Source: an uncultured Collinsella sp.
GTDB lineage: Bacteria; Actinomycetota; Coriobacteriia; Coriobacteriales; Coriobacteriaceae
DNA length: 41,886 bases
Reading direction: 5' to 3'
Assembly (NCBI GenBank): GCA_902494815.1
Contig: CABUVB010000003.1
Span: 1 to 41,886, forward strand
Shown: positions 17,031 through 24,900 of the stretch, in pieces
How the letters are laid out: each line of letters opens with the position of its first letter
How positions within the stretch are numbered: position 1 is the first letter of the stretch
Notes under the pieces: model-generated
What the model was told of the DNA's origin: nothing
The model's database searches: none
The model's input: the letters and a program-made list of their open reading frames with translations, nothing else
Program-made: the position numbers and the translations under genes

Positions 17031-18352
17031 TCGACACCGAGCACGTTAAATGCGACACCTGTACCGCACCGGAGCCTATGGAGCTCGACGCCAGCGACGA
17101 GGCCTCGCGCGGCCGGCCTACCGTCGACATCGAGACTAATCCCTACAAGGCGCAGTTCCCGCTGTTCCAGCAGCACCCCGAGATCGCCTTCCTCGATAGT
17201 GCCGCCACCGCGCAGCGTCCTGCCTGTGTGCTCGACGCCGAGCGCGACTTCTACCAGCGCATGAACGCCAACCCCCTGCGCGGCCTGTACTCGCTGTCCG
17301 TCGAGGCCACTGAGGCCATCGCGAAGGTGCGCCAGCAGATCGCCGACCTCATCGGCGCCTCACAGGCCAACGAGGTCGTCTTCACCCGCAACACGAGCGA
17401 GTCGCTCAACCTGGTCGCCAAGAGCTTTGCACCCACAGTCCTCGAGCCGGGCGACGAGGTCGTCATCACCATCATGGAGCACCACTCCAACCTAATCCCG
17501 TGGCAGCAGGTCTGCCGCGAAACCGGCGCCAAGCTCGTCTACCTCTACCCCACTAAGACCGGCCAGCTCACCACCGAGGAGGTTCTTGCCAAGGTTGGTC
17601 CCAAGACCAAGATCCTGGCCGTGGGTCAGGTTTCTAACGTGCTGGGCGTCGAGAACCCGGTCAAGAACCTCGGCAAGCTCGTGCACAAGTACGGCGGCTA
17701 TCTGGTCGTCGACGGCGCACAGTCGCTGCCGCACATGCCGGTCGATGTGGCCGACCTGGGAGCCGACTTCTTTGCCTTTAGCGCACACAAGGCCATGGGC
17801 CCTATGGGCATCGGCGTGCTGTGGGGCAAGATGGACCTGCTCAACGCCATGCCGCCCATGCTCACCGGCGGCGAAATGATCGACTCTGTCACCGAGCAGG
17901 ACGCCGTCTGGGCGCCCGTCCCCGAGAAATTCGAGGCCGGCACGCAGGACGCCGCCGGCATCTTCGCCACGGGCGCGGCACTCGACTACCTCGTCAACAC
18001 GGTTGGCTACGAAAACATCCAGGCACGCGAGCAGGCACTCGTCCACTACCTGATGGGCGAACTCATGCAGCTCGACTTTGTCCAGATCATCGGCTCCATC
18101 TACTGGGACAACCATCACGGCGTCGTCAGCTTTAACGTCAAGGGTATCCACCCGCACGACGTCGCGAGCATCATGGACATGGACGGCGTGTGCATCCGTG
18201 CCGGTCACCACTGCGCGCAGCCGCTGCTTACCTGGCTGGGCGTCGAGAACCTCGCCTGCTGCCGCGCCAGCGTGGCCTTCTACAACGACAAGGCCGACAT
18301 CGATAAGTTCATCGCCGGCCTGCATCACGTTTGGAGCACGTTCAATGGGTAA
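17027..18352 (+). CDS. sufS: SufS cysteine desulfurase
   Basis: This 441-residue PLP-dependent class V aminotransferase-fold enzyme removes sulfur from cysteine to feed Fe-S assembly. The PLP lysine is K255 in FSAHKAMGPMGIGV, and the persulfide cysteine is C396 in RAGHHCAQPLL, the SufS (group II) pattern. DGAQSLPHMPVDV holds the PLP-contact Asp. An N-terminal extension of about 35 residues precedes the usual start and contains C9 and C12 (CDTC); an internal start at M18 would remove it. It overlaps sufU by 8 bases; SufU is the expected sulfur acceptor. Confidence 0.95.
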   Translation: MIDTEHVKCDTCTAPEPMELDASDEASRGRPTVDIETNPYKAQFPLFQQHPEIAFLDSAATAQRPACVLDAERDFYQRMNANPLRGLYSLSVEATEAIAKVRQQIADLIGASQANEVVFTRNTSESLNLVAKSFAPTVLEPGDEVVITIMEHHSNLIPWQQVCRETGAKLVYLYPTKTGQLTTEEVLAKVGPKTKILAVGQVSNVLGVENPVKNLGKLVHKYGGYLVVDGAQSLPHMPVDVADLGADFFAFSAHKAMGPMGIGVLWGKMDLLNAMPPMLTGGEMIDSVTEQDAVWAPVPEKFEAGTQDAAGIFATGAALDYLVNTVGYENIQAREQALVHYLMGELMQLDFVQIIGSIYWDNHHGVVSFNVKGIHPHDVASIMDMDGVCIRAGHHCAQPLLTWLGVENLACCRASVAFYNDKADIDKFIAGLHHVWSTFNG

Positions 18353-18779
18353 TCTGTACACCTCCACCACGTTTATGGAGCACAACTCGCACCCCGACTA
18401 CAAGTACGAGATGGATGCCCCCACGCACGAGCACGACGGCATCAACCCCAGCTGCGGCGACGAGCTCACCTTGCAGCTGCGCGTCGAGAACGGCGCGATC
18501 GAGGAGGCCTCCTTTACCGGCCACGGCTGCGCCATCAGTCAGGCCAGCGCCGACATCATGGCCGACCTCATCACCGGCGAGACCGTCGAGGAAGCTCGCC
18601 GCCTAGCAGAGCTCTTCCTCGCCATGATCCGCGGCGAGAAGCTCTCCGAGGAGGACCTGGAAGACCTGGACGAAGCCGCCCAGCTCCAGGACATCTCGCA
18701 CATGCCCGCCCGCGTCAAATGCGCCGAGCTCGCCTGGCGCACCCTCGACGGCATGCTCACGGGACAAAATAATCAGTAG
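18345..18779 (+). CDS. sufU: SufU zinc-dependent sulfur acceptor
   Basis: This 144-residue SufU is IscU-like in fold. The ligands C37 and D39 (NPSCGDEL), C62 (GHGCAISQAS) and C126 (RVKCAELAW) match the zinc/sulfur-transfer site of SufU. The SufU-type insertion between the second and third cysteine is present. It takes persulfide from SufS and passes it to SufBCD. The ATG at 18345 lies inside the sufS end. The last codons overlap the left arm of the operator-like palindrome at 18761-18789. Confidence 0.93.
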   Translation: MGNLYTSTTFMEHNSHPDYKYEMDAPTHEHDGINPSCGDELTLQLRVENGAIEEASFTGHGCAISQASADIMADLITGETVEEARRLAELFLAMIRGEKLSEEDLEDLDEAAQLQDISHMPARVKCAELAWRTLDGMLTGQNNQ

Positions 18780-18797
18780 TATTTGTCCCAAATCTTA
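18761..18797 (-). promoter_or_regulatory. Third copy of the suf operator (S3), pointing antisense
   Basis: GGGACAA (18761-18767), 15 bases, TTGTCCC (18783-18789), then AAATCTTA. It matches S1 in arms, spacing and flank, and its spacer shares CTGATTATT with S2. On the minus strand it reads GATTTG, 17 bases, TATTTT, so it could be a promoter directed antisense into sufU and sufS. It overlaps the sufU stop codon. Confidence 0.45.
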
Positions 18798-18808
18798 AGA
18801 TTTTTGTT

Positions 18809-18846
18809 GGCCGAATCGCTTGACAAGAGTGGTTCGGCCATTTTCT
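18809..18846 (+). terminator. Intrinsic terminator of the suf operon
   Basis: GGCCGAA (18809-18815) pairs with TTCGGCC (18833-18839) around a 17-base loop, then ATTTTCT. It lies 30 bases after the sufU stop. Confidence 0.7.
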
Positions 18847-19654
18847 ATTCCGAGAGCTCAGCCTGTGCCTTCACCCGCGCATAAGCACGCACAATACGAG
18901 AGACGCTACTTTTGCCAATCCCGGTATACCGCTCAATCTGGCGCACCGTAAAGCCGGCATTGTTCAATCCAACAATAACGGTATCGCGCTGCGCCGGCGG
19001 TACAGTTTTAACCCCGTTGAGCGGAACCTCTAGCTCCTTCGCCAACTTGTTGGCAAAGGCGTGGCGTTCCCACTCCGTCTCTTTCATATCGCACAGCGCT
19101 GGCTCACTGCCGTCGGGCGCCGAAAGCGAATAGGCAATAAAGCCCTCGGCAGAACCAAAAAGCTCAAGCACGCAAGAAGGATCAGAAAATCCCCTCGCGA
19201 CATCGGCCGCGTCACCGTCGTAAGCGCACAAATGCTCCGGAAAGCTGCTCCAGGGATAACGCTCAATGAGACTGATGCCCACCTCCTGCGGATCGGCGTG
19301 TACGGAGCGAATAGCCTCCATCACCTGCCAATCGGTATCGAGCGAACGCCGGTCAAAACGGTTCTGGAACAGATGGCCTGTGCGCCCCGTGCGCTTATTG
19401 AACCGCCGCGCGTATGTCAAAAGCAGCCGGTGCATTGCCGCGCTCATCCTGTCCTCGTAATCTGCAAGCACCAAATGCACGTGATTGCCCATAAGGCACC
19501 AGGCGATAACCGTCACGCCCTCCTCGCGGCAGCGCTCGCGCATCAGCTCCAAAAACTCCCACCGGTCTTCATCGCCCTCAAAGATGAGCTGTTTGCCCAC
19601 ACCGCGGGCACAGACATGGTAAAAGCCGGTAACCGTTCTCCAAACGCGCTGCAT
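18845..19654 (-). CDS. RAYT-type (REP-associated) Y1 transposase
   Basis: This 269-residue single-domain Y1 HUH nuclease is of the REP-associated tyrosine transposase group. YHVCARGVGKQLIF is the usual opening, H58 and H60 in NHVHLVL form the HUH metal site, and Y81 in TYARRFNKRTGRTGHLFQ is the candidate nucleophile, so the catalytic core looks intact. The C-terminal part (about residues 200-265) has a helix-turn-helix (GFTVRQIERYTGIGKSSVSRIVR region), as in longer RAYTs. No IS200-type ends flank it, consistent with a single-copy domesticated enzyme. GAAGGGAG precedes the ATG. REP-like hairpins elsewhere in the window (35515, 36225, 39101, 40363) are possible substrates. Confidence 0.88.
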   Translation of the reverse strand: MQRVWRTVTGFYHVCARGVGKQLIFEGDEDRWEFLELMRERCREEGVTVIAWCLMGNHVHLVLADYEDRMSAAMHRLLLTYARRFNKRTGRTGHLFQNRFDRRSLDTDWQVMEAIRSVHADPQEVGISLIERYPWSSFPEHLCAYDGDAADVARGFSDPSCVLELFGSAEGFIAYSLSAPDGSEPALCDMKETEWERHAFANKLAKELEVPLNGVKTVPPAQRDTVIVGLNNAGFTVRQIERYTGIGKSSVSRIVRAYARVKAQAELSE

Positions 19655-20057
19655 GGCGCTCCCTTCGCCGGGATCTGCTTACCATCCAATACGGCACGAT
19701 TGAAGCGTGCCATCAAAACATTCACGCAAAACAATACACTCGCGCGGCCAAAGGCAGCAAACAGGCGGCGAACGGCACCGTTGCAACAGGTCAACCACTG
19801 CAACGCTTGCAAGAGCGGACCAAAAGCTTGCCCAAGACGGACCCCCTCTACGGAAACTCACGACCACAGAACATAGAGTTAAACCGTTTCAATTAAAACT
19901 TCCGGACTTCTCGCTACGAAAACTGAGCCGTTCGCCGAATATTCCGTGCATTTCGCGGTATTATAGGGGCTGCATGTCATGTCCCTTTCGAAGGGTCGCC
20001 CGGCAATCGCCAGCCACGACCCCCAGACGGGACGCCAACACGATAGAGAGGAGAGGC
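19655..20057. other. 403-base gap upstream of the IscU-like gene
   Basis: No gene is supported here. It contains an inverted repeat GTTGCA (19780-19785) and TGCAAC (19799-19804), AT-rich stretches near 19880-19910, and TATTAT at 19959-19964, a possible -10 for the downstream operon without a clear -35. The leader would be about 90 bases. No copy of the suf operator was seen. Confidence 0.4.
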
Positions 20058-20792
20058 ATGCAGTACTCACAGGAAGTGGAGAACATGTGCCCCGTTGCCA
20101 AGGGTGCATACCACGGCCCCGCACCCATCCCCGAGGAGGGCAAGTGGGTCCAGGCTAAGGAGATTTCCGACATCTCCGGTCTTACGCACGGTGTGGGTTG
20201 GTGCGCACCTCAGCAGGGCGCCTGCAAGCTCACGCTGAACGTCAAGGACGGCATCATCGAGGAGGCCCTCGTTGAGACCATCGGCTGCTCGGGCATGACC
20301 CACTCTGCCGCCATGGCTTCCGAGATCCTTCCCGGTAAGACCATCCTCGAGGCCCTCAACACCGACCTCGTCTGCGACGCCATCAACGTTGCTATGCGCG
20401 AGATCTTCCTGCAGATCGTTTACGGCCGCAGCCAGACCGCGTTCTCCGAGGGCGGCCTGCCCGTGGGCGCCTCCCTCGACGACCTCGGCAAGGGCCTTCG
20501 CTCTCAGGTCGGCACCATGTTCGGCACCAAGGCCAAGGGCGCTCGTTACCTCGAGCTCGCTCAGGGCTACGTCACCCGCATGGCTCTCAACGACAAGAAC
20601 GAGATCATCGCATTCGAGTTCCTGAACCTCGGCAAGTTCACCGACGCCGTCAAGGCCGGCAAGACCCCCGAGGAGGCCATCGCTGGCGCTATGGGCCACT
20701 ATGGTCAGTGGGAGAACGCTGCCAAGTACATCGACCCGCGCACCGACGAGGAGACTCACTCCGTCGCCAGCGTGTTCCCGGTTCACGAGTAG
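20058..20792 (+). CDS. IscU-like Fe-S scaffold protein paired with GGGtGRT
   Basis: This 244-residue protein has an IscU/NifU-N-like core: CKLTLNVKDGIIEEALVETIGCSGMTHSAAMASEIL (about 56-91) matches the strand-loop-helix around the second scaffold cysteine, followed by GKTILEAL. Cysteines are at 11, 49, 56, 77 and 106. It differs from SufU and IscU in being longer, with a C-terminal half of its own (TMFGTKAKGARYLELAQGYV region). Proteins of this kind are annotated as Fe-S assembly scaffolds and sit beside GGGtGRT proteins, as here. Whether it holds a cluster is not shown. The ATG at 20058 has GAGGAGAGG ahead of it; the longer open frame upstream has no such signal. Confidence 0.85.
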   Translation: MQYSQEVENMCPVAKGAYHGPAPIPEEGKWVQAKEISDISGLTHGVGWCAPQQGACKLTLNVKDGIIEEALVETIGCSGMTHSAAMASEILPGKTILEALNTDLVCDAINVAMREIFLQIVYGRSQTAFSEGGLPVGASLDDLGKGLRSQVGTMFGTKAKGARYLELAQGYVTRMALNDKNEIIAFEFLNLGKFTDAVKAGKTPEEAIAGAMGHYGQWENAAKYIDPRTDEETHSVASVFPVHE

Positions 20793-20810
20793 AAAGGGAG
20801 GGAAATAACT

Positions 20811-21815
20811 ATGACTGTTACGTTCGAAGGTTACGAGCGCCGCGCTGACAAGATCAACAAGTGCCTCGCCGACAACGGCATCGCCTCCCTCGAGGAAGCT
20901 CTGCAGATCTGCACCGACAAGGGCTTCAACCCGCGTGAGATCGTCAACAACACCCAGTCCATCGCCTTCCAGAACGCCGAGTGGGCCTACACCCTCGGTT
21001 GCGCTCTCGCTGTCAAGCGTGGCGCCAAGTCCGCTTCTGAGGCTGCCGCCATCATCGGCGAGGGCATCCAGGCCTTCACCGTTCCCGGCTCCGTCGCCGA
21101 GGACCGCAAGGTCGGTCTGGGCCACGGCAACCTGGGCGCTATGCTGCTCTCCGACGACACCGAGTGCTTCGCCTTCCTGGCCGGTCACGAGTCCTTCGCT
21201 GCCGCTGAGGGTGCTATCGGCCTGGCTCTAAACGCCAACAAGGCTCGCAAGAAGCCGCTGCGCGTCATCCTCAACGGTCTGGGCAAGGACGCTGCTCAGA
21301 TCATCGCCCGCATCAACGGCTTCACCTACGTGAAGACCCAGTTCGACTACTTCACGGGCGAGCTCAAGGTCGTCGAGACCATCCCCTACTCCGATGGTCC
21401 CCGCGCCGCCGTCAACTGCTACGGCGCCGACGACGTCCGCGAGGGCGTTGCCATCATGTGGCACGAGAACGTCGACATCTCGATCACCGGTAACTCCACC
21501 AACCCCACGCGCTTCCAGCACCCCGTCGCTGGCACCTACAAGAAGGAGCGCCTCGAGGCTGGCAAGAAGTACTTCTCCGTCGCTTCTGGTGGCGGCACTG
21601 GTCGTACCCTGCACCCGGACAACATGGGCGCAGGCCCTGCCTCTTACGGCATGACCGACACCATGGGCCGTATGCACTCCGACGCCCAGTTCGCCGGTTC
21701 TTCCTCCGTGCCTGCGCACGTCGACATGATGGGTCTCATCGGCATGGGCAACAACCCCATGGTCGGTGCCACCGTCGCCTGCGCTGTCGCCGTCGAGGAG
21801 GCCCTCAAGGCCTAA
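20811..21815 (+). CDS. GGGtGRT family protein, function unknown
   Basis: This 334-residue soluble protein carries the family motif SGGGTGRTLHPDNMGAG (about 259-275), followed by SYGMTDTMGRMHSDAQFAG and a Gly/Met-rich end (GLIGMGNNPMVGATVACA). No signal peptide or membrane segment is present. The family is known only by this motif and has no established role. Cysteines at 18, 34, 64, 119, 203 and 324 could bind metal or a cluster, which is inference. It begins 18 bases after the IscU-like gene with a strong AGGGAGGG, and a shared terminator follows, so the pair is an operon. Codon use looks highly biased (GGC, GCT, ATC, AAG), suggesting strong expression. Confidence 0.88.
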   Translation: MTVTFEGYERRADKINKCLADNGIASLEEALQICTDKGFNPREIVNNTQSIAFQNAEWAYTLGCALAVKRGAKSASEAAAIIGEGIQAFTVPGSVAEDRKVGLGHGNLGAMLLSDDTECFAFLAGHESFAAAEGAIGLALNANKARKKPLRVILNGLGKDAAQIIARINGFTYVKTQFDYFTGELKVVETIPYSDGPRAAVNCYGADDVREGVAIMWHENVDISITGNSTNPTRFQHPVAGTYKKERLEAGKKYFSVASGGGTGRTLHPDNMGAGPASYGMTDTMGRMHSDAQFAGSSSVPAHVDMMGLIGMGNNPMVGATVACAVAVEEALKA

Positions 21816-21850
21816 TCGCGCCCGCGCGATGCTCATATAGTTGAGCTTTG

Positions 21851-21883
21851 GAGCCGCTACCCACCCGGGTAGCGGCTCTTTTT
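21851..21883 (+). terminator. Intrinsic terminator of the GGGtGRT operon
   Basis: A perfect 12 bp stem (GAGCCGCTACCC with GGGTAGCGGCTC) and 4-base loop are followed by TTTTTG. Confidence 0.95.
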
Positions 21884-22071
21884 GTTTGCGCTGGCGCAGG
21901 GTAGCTAATGCCGATATATCAGCTGGGGCGAAATGCAAGATGTGATGAGATGGAGCGTCAGAGCGTCCATGACGCCCACCTGCCATATTTGCCCTTTACC
22001 GATTTGCCGGGTCTTTGCGGCCCCATTGCCGATCACCCGTGCGACAATGCGCCGGACGAGAAAGGAATCCG

Positions 22072-23598
22072 ATGGAATCGACTGATGTACTGGTAATTGG
22101 ATCTGGCATTGCGGGCCTTTGTGCCGCCATCGAAGCGGCACGCACGGGTGCAACCGTCACTGTGGCAAGCGCCGGCAAGACCATGAGTGGATCGAGCTTC
22201 TTCCCGGGTACCTGGGGCCTCGGCCTCATCGGTCCCGTCGACGAAGACGACGAGCAGGACCTCATCGACACCATCCTGGCCGTCGGCGGCGGCGTTGCCG
22301 ACCCCGAACTCGTCCAAACGTTCGTCCACGGCATTCCCCAAGCGATTGACTGGCTCGAGCAAGACCTGGGCGTTGAGCTCCAGCGTCCGCAAAGCGCCGA
22401 GAGTGCTCAACAAAAGCAATTTATCCCCTGCTTTGACCACAAGACGCGCATGTGGCGCGGCCTCACCCGCAAGCCCCTTGAGGACGCTCTGACGACCTGG
22501 ATCGAGTCGCTCGGCATTCGCCTGCTCCCCCGCCATGAGCTTATCGACCTTGTTGAGGACACGAACGGCAGAATAACCGGAACCGTACTCTACGACCTTA
22601 CCGAAAATCGAATCGTGCCCTTTGCTGCCAAGGCCACGATCATCGCAGCCGGTGGCACAGGCGGCCTGTTCGAGCGCAGCCTTACGTCGGCTGATGTGCT
22701 CAGCTCCTCGCAGGCCATCGCACTGGCGCACGGCGCAACACTTACTAATATAGAGTTCATGCAGATGATGCCCGGCTTCATCGAGCCCAGGCGTAACTTG
22801 GTCTTCAACGAGAAAACCTGGCGCTACGTGCATGTAGACCAGCCGGTAGATATTGCCGACGACAAGCTGAACGACCTGCTCGAGCAGCGCTCTGGATATG
22901 GTCCCTTCACGTCACGCTTGGCCTCCCGCGCTATCGATCTCGTCATCGATCAGGCAGGTGTCGAAGGCCTGGCACTCCACTACGACTTCCCCCGCGAGGA
23001 TGTCCCAGAGTTTGTGCAGACCTTTGCCACCTGGCTGCAAGACGAGCACGGCATCGCGCCGACCGACGAGATGCGCGTTGCGATGTATGCCCACGCCGCT
23101 AACGGCGGCATCAAGATCGATAAGACCGCGCACACGGGCGTTGAGGGCCTCTACGCTTGCGGCGAGGCGACAGGCGGCATGCACGGCGCCGACCGCATTG
23201 GTGGCTTATCAAGCGCCAACGGCATCGTATTCGGACGTATCGCGGGCGCATCGGCAGCCCTCACAGCGCAGAAAGAGCCTGAGGCGGCCCTGAAGGCGGA
23301 TATCACCCTCCCCCAGTACGGCATTGCCACAACAGATGCCGAACGCCTGACACACAGCCTTAGGCACACGATGAGCACCTTTTGCATGATCAACAGGACC
23401 GAAACAGGCCTATCCGAGGCACTACACGAGCTTGAGGGCTTGAAGACGGAGGCAACGACCTTGAGCACACAGAAAGCCCAGGACAGCGAAGTCGCAGCCC
23501 TCGCCCGCCTGCAATCGCAGATTCAGCTGGCACAGGAAATGGTCAAAGCCATGCGCAAGCGGACCGAAAGCCTGGGTTCGCACTATCGAGCGGACTAA
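22072..23598 (+). CDS. FAD-dependent oxidoreductase, fumarate reductase/NadB-like
   Basis: This flavoprotein of about 508 residues has an N-terminal dinucleotide fold (DVLVIGSGIAGLCAAIEAA, GxGxxG at 10-15) and the C-terminal FAD contact GLYACGEATGGMHGADRIGG. Overall it follows the succinate dehydrogenase/fumarate reductase flavoprotein and L-aspartate oxidase plan. At the place where those enzymes read EFxQFHPT it has IEFMQMMPGFIEP, so the usual substrate-binding His is absent and the substrate is uncertain. Residues 430-508 are helical and partly coiled. The open frame extends to 22015, but ATG 22072 has AAAGGA six bases upstream. nadA and nadC are not adjacent, which weakens a NAD-synthesis role. 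Confidence 0.75.
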   Translation: MESTDVLVIGSGIAGLCAAIEAARTGATVTVASAGKTMSGSSFFPGTWGLGLIGPVDEDDEQDLIDTILAVGGGVADPELVQTFVHGIPQAIDWLEQDLGVELQRPQSAESAQQKQFIPCFDHKTRMWRGLTRKPLEDALTTWIESLGIRLLPRHELIDLVEDTNGRITGTVLYDLTENRIVPFAAKATIIAAGGTGGLFERSLTSADVLSSSQAIALAHGATLTNIEFMQMMPGFIEPRRNLVFNEKTWRYVHVDQPVDIADDKLNDLLEQRSGYGPFTSRLASRAIDLVIDQAGVEGLALHYDFPREDVPEFVQTFATWLQDEHGIAPTDEMRVAMYAHAANGGIKIDKTAHTGVEGLYACGEATGGMHGADRIGGLSSANGIVFGRIAGASAALTAQKEPEAALKADITLPQYGIATTDAERLTHSLRHTMSTFCMINRTETGLSEALHELEGLKTEATTLSTQKAQDSEVAALARLQSQIQLAQEMVKAMRKRTESLGSHYRAD

Positions 23599-23759
23599 GC
23601 CGAGCACCCCTCCAGAGCAGAACACAACTTCTCGATATTAATGGGTCCCGTGAGCTCAAAGCGACACAGGGCCCATTCGTGTCCGCGCGGCCAAATATAC
23701 TCATTCTGAATACGGAGTCGACATAGTCCACGTAGACAAACGAACAGAAAGGAAGAGAT

Positions 23760-24620
23760 ATGGACAGCAGGGATATCGAGAAATGGCGTGTCGAACTTGA
23801 CAGCTACGCCCATGTAGAAGACGGCGTTGAGTATTGGCTCGCACGCGATTTAATGGAACCCCTCGGATACACCCAATGGCGTAATTTTGAGACTGCAGTT
23901 AAGAGATCCATGGCATCGTGTGACACCAATAAAATGCCTGTTGCCGCCCATTTTGCTGAGGCCAGCAAAATGGTAGATGCCGGCATCGCCAAACGAGCCG
24001 TAAAAGACTACAAGCTGACGCGCTACGCATGCTATTTAATCGCCCAAAACGGAGACCCAAACAAGCCCGAAATCGCACTCGCACAGGCGTACTTCGCCGT
24101 GCAGACACGCCGTCAGGAGCTCATAGAGCAGCGCTTCGCAGAGATTCAGCGCTTGCAGGCGCGCCACTCGCTATCCGATTCAGAGAAACAGCTCTCGGGT
24201 ATTGCGTTCAAACGCGGCGTGGACTCCAAAGGATTCGCGATCATCAAGTCGAAGGGCGATGAGGCGTTATTCGGCGGCAGAAGCACGGCGGAAATGAAGC
24301 AGCAGCTCGGCGTACCCAAGAGAGCGGCATTGGCGGACAGGTTAGCCGATGTCCTCATCAAAGCAAAGGACCTTACGAACTCGATGACGGCCTTCAACGC
24401 CGAGGAACACGACCTGTACGGCCTGGACCAGATCAAGCAAGAGCACGTCGAGAACAACACAAGCGTGCGTGGCAGCCTCATCGACCGCGGAATTGTCCCC
24501 GAGAACCTACCGCCTGCCGAGGATACAAAAAAGCTCGAGCGTCGCGTGAAGGCAGACGAGAAGAAACTCAAGGAGGGTACTGACGGTTTTACCGATCCCC
24601 AGGGTAGGCTCGATCTGTGA
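23760..24620 (+). CDS. dinD: DinD-like DNA damage-inducible protein
   Basis: This 286-residue protein is similar to DinD. The N-terminal BRO-N-like part has VEYWLARDLMEPLGYTQWRNF (about 22-42), then SKMVDAGIAKRAVKDYKLTRYACYLIAQNGDP (about 66-100), a hallmark of the family. The middle has QLSGIAFKRGVDSKGFAIIKSKGDEALFGG. DinD of E. coli inhibits RecA filament activity; here that role is inferred. AGAAAGGAAGAG precedes the ATG. I saw no convincing LexA box in the 160 bases upstream. It lies next to a duplicated tRNA 3' end, a position often taken by acquired genes. Confidence 0.88.
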   Translation: MDSRDIEKWRVELDSYAHVEDGVEYWLARDLMEPLGYTQWRNFETAVKRSMASCDTNKMPVAAHFAEASKMVDAGIAKRAVKDYKLTRYACYLIAQNGDPNKPEIALAQAYFAVQTRRQELIEQRFAEIQRLQARHSLSDSEKQLSGIAFKRGVDSKGFAIIKSKGDEALFGGRSTAEMKQQLGVPKRAALADRLADVLIKAKDLTNSMTAFNAEEHDLYGLDQIKQEHVENNTSVRGSLIDRGIVPENLPPAEDTKKLERRVKADEKKLKEGTDGFTDPQGRLDL

Positions 24621-24637
24621 AAGCGGCTGTGCCCTTT

Positions 24638-24723
24638 CGGGTTCGACCCCATGCGAGGTCAACAAAAAACGACCAGCCTGAGCCAGTCGCTTTAACAATC
24701 TTTGGGTGGGCTGTCAGGGGGTC
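24638..24723. repeat. Direct repeat copy 1 (tRNA-Lys 3' end plus terminator)
   Basis: This 86-base block matches 24814-24900 with three differences, one a single-base gap. It holds a copy of the terminator hairpin and ends in GGGTGGGCTGTCAGGGGGTC, a duplicate of the tRNA-Lys acceptor and T-arm. The period between copies is 176 bases. Confidence 0.85.
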
Positions 24724-24813
24724 AGCCTGCTGCGCAGGCGGTCGCTGCGGCGCTTTGCGCCTTGCGCGCTGCGCTGGCAAATGCTTACGCATTTCCTCAG
24801 CTCCGCGCCCCGA
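24724..24813. repeat. Hairpin-rich spacer between the tRNA-end repeats
   Basis: Three tight inverted repeats follow each other: CCTGC-tgc-GCAGG, GGCGC-ttt-GCGCC and AAATGC-ttac-GCATTT. No gene is present. It could be a remnant of an excised element or a REP-like cluster. Confidence 0.5.
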
Positions 24814-24900
24814 CGGGTTCGACCCCATGCGTGGTCAACAAAAAAGCGACCAGCCTGAGCCAGTCGCTTTAACAATCTTTGGGTGGGCCGTCAGGGGGTC
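24814..24900. repeat. Direct repeat copy 2, overlapping the intact tRNA-Lys
   Basis: This is the second copy of the 86-87 base block. Its right end is the true 3' part of the tRNA-Lys gene, so the pair has the layout of attachment sites at a tRNA 3' end. Confidence 0.85.
24839..24870 (-). terminator. Terminator of the tRNA operon
   Basis: On the minus strand AGCGAC pairs with GTCGCT and is followed by TTTTTT, 16 bases past the tRNA-Lys end. A duplicate lies at about 24665-24693. Confidence 0.75.

Noticed and set aside
23599..23759. LexA box upstream of dinD
   Set aside because: Only an isolated CGAAC word was seen, with no inverted partner at the right distance.
24638..24900. CRISPR-like repeat and spacer
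   Set aside because: There are only two copies of 86-87 bases, containing tRNA sequence, with no cas gene nearby.
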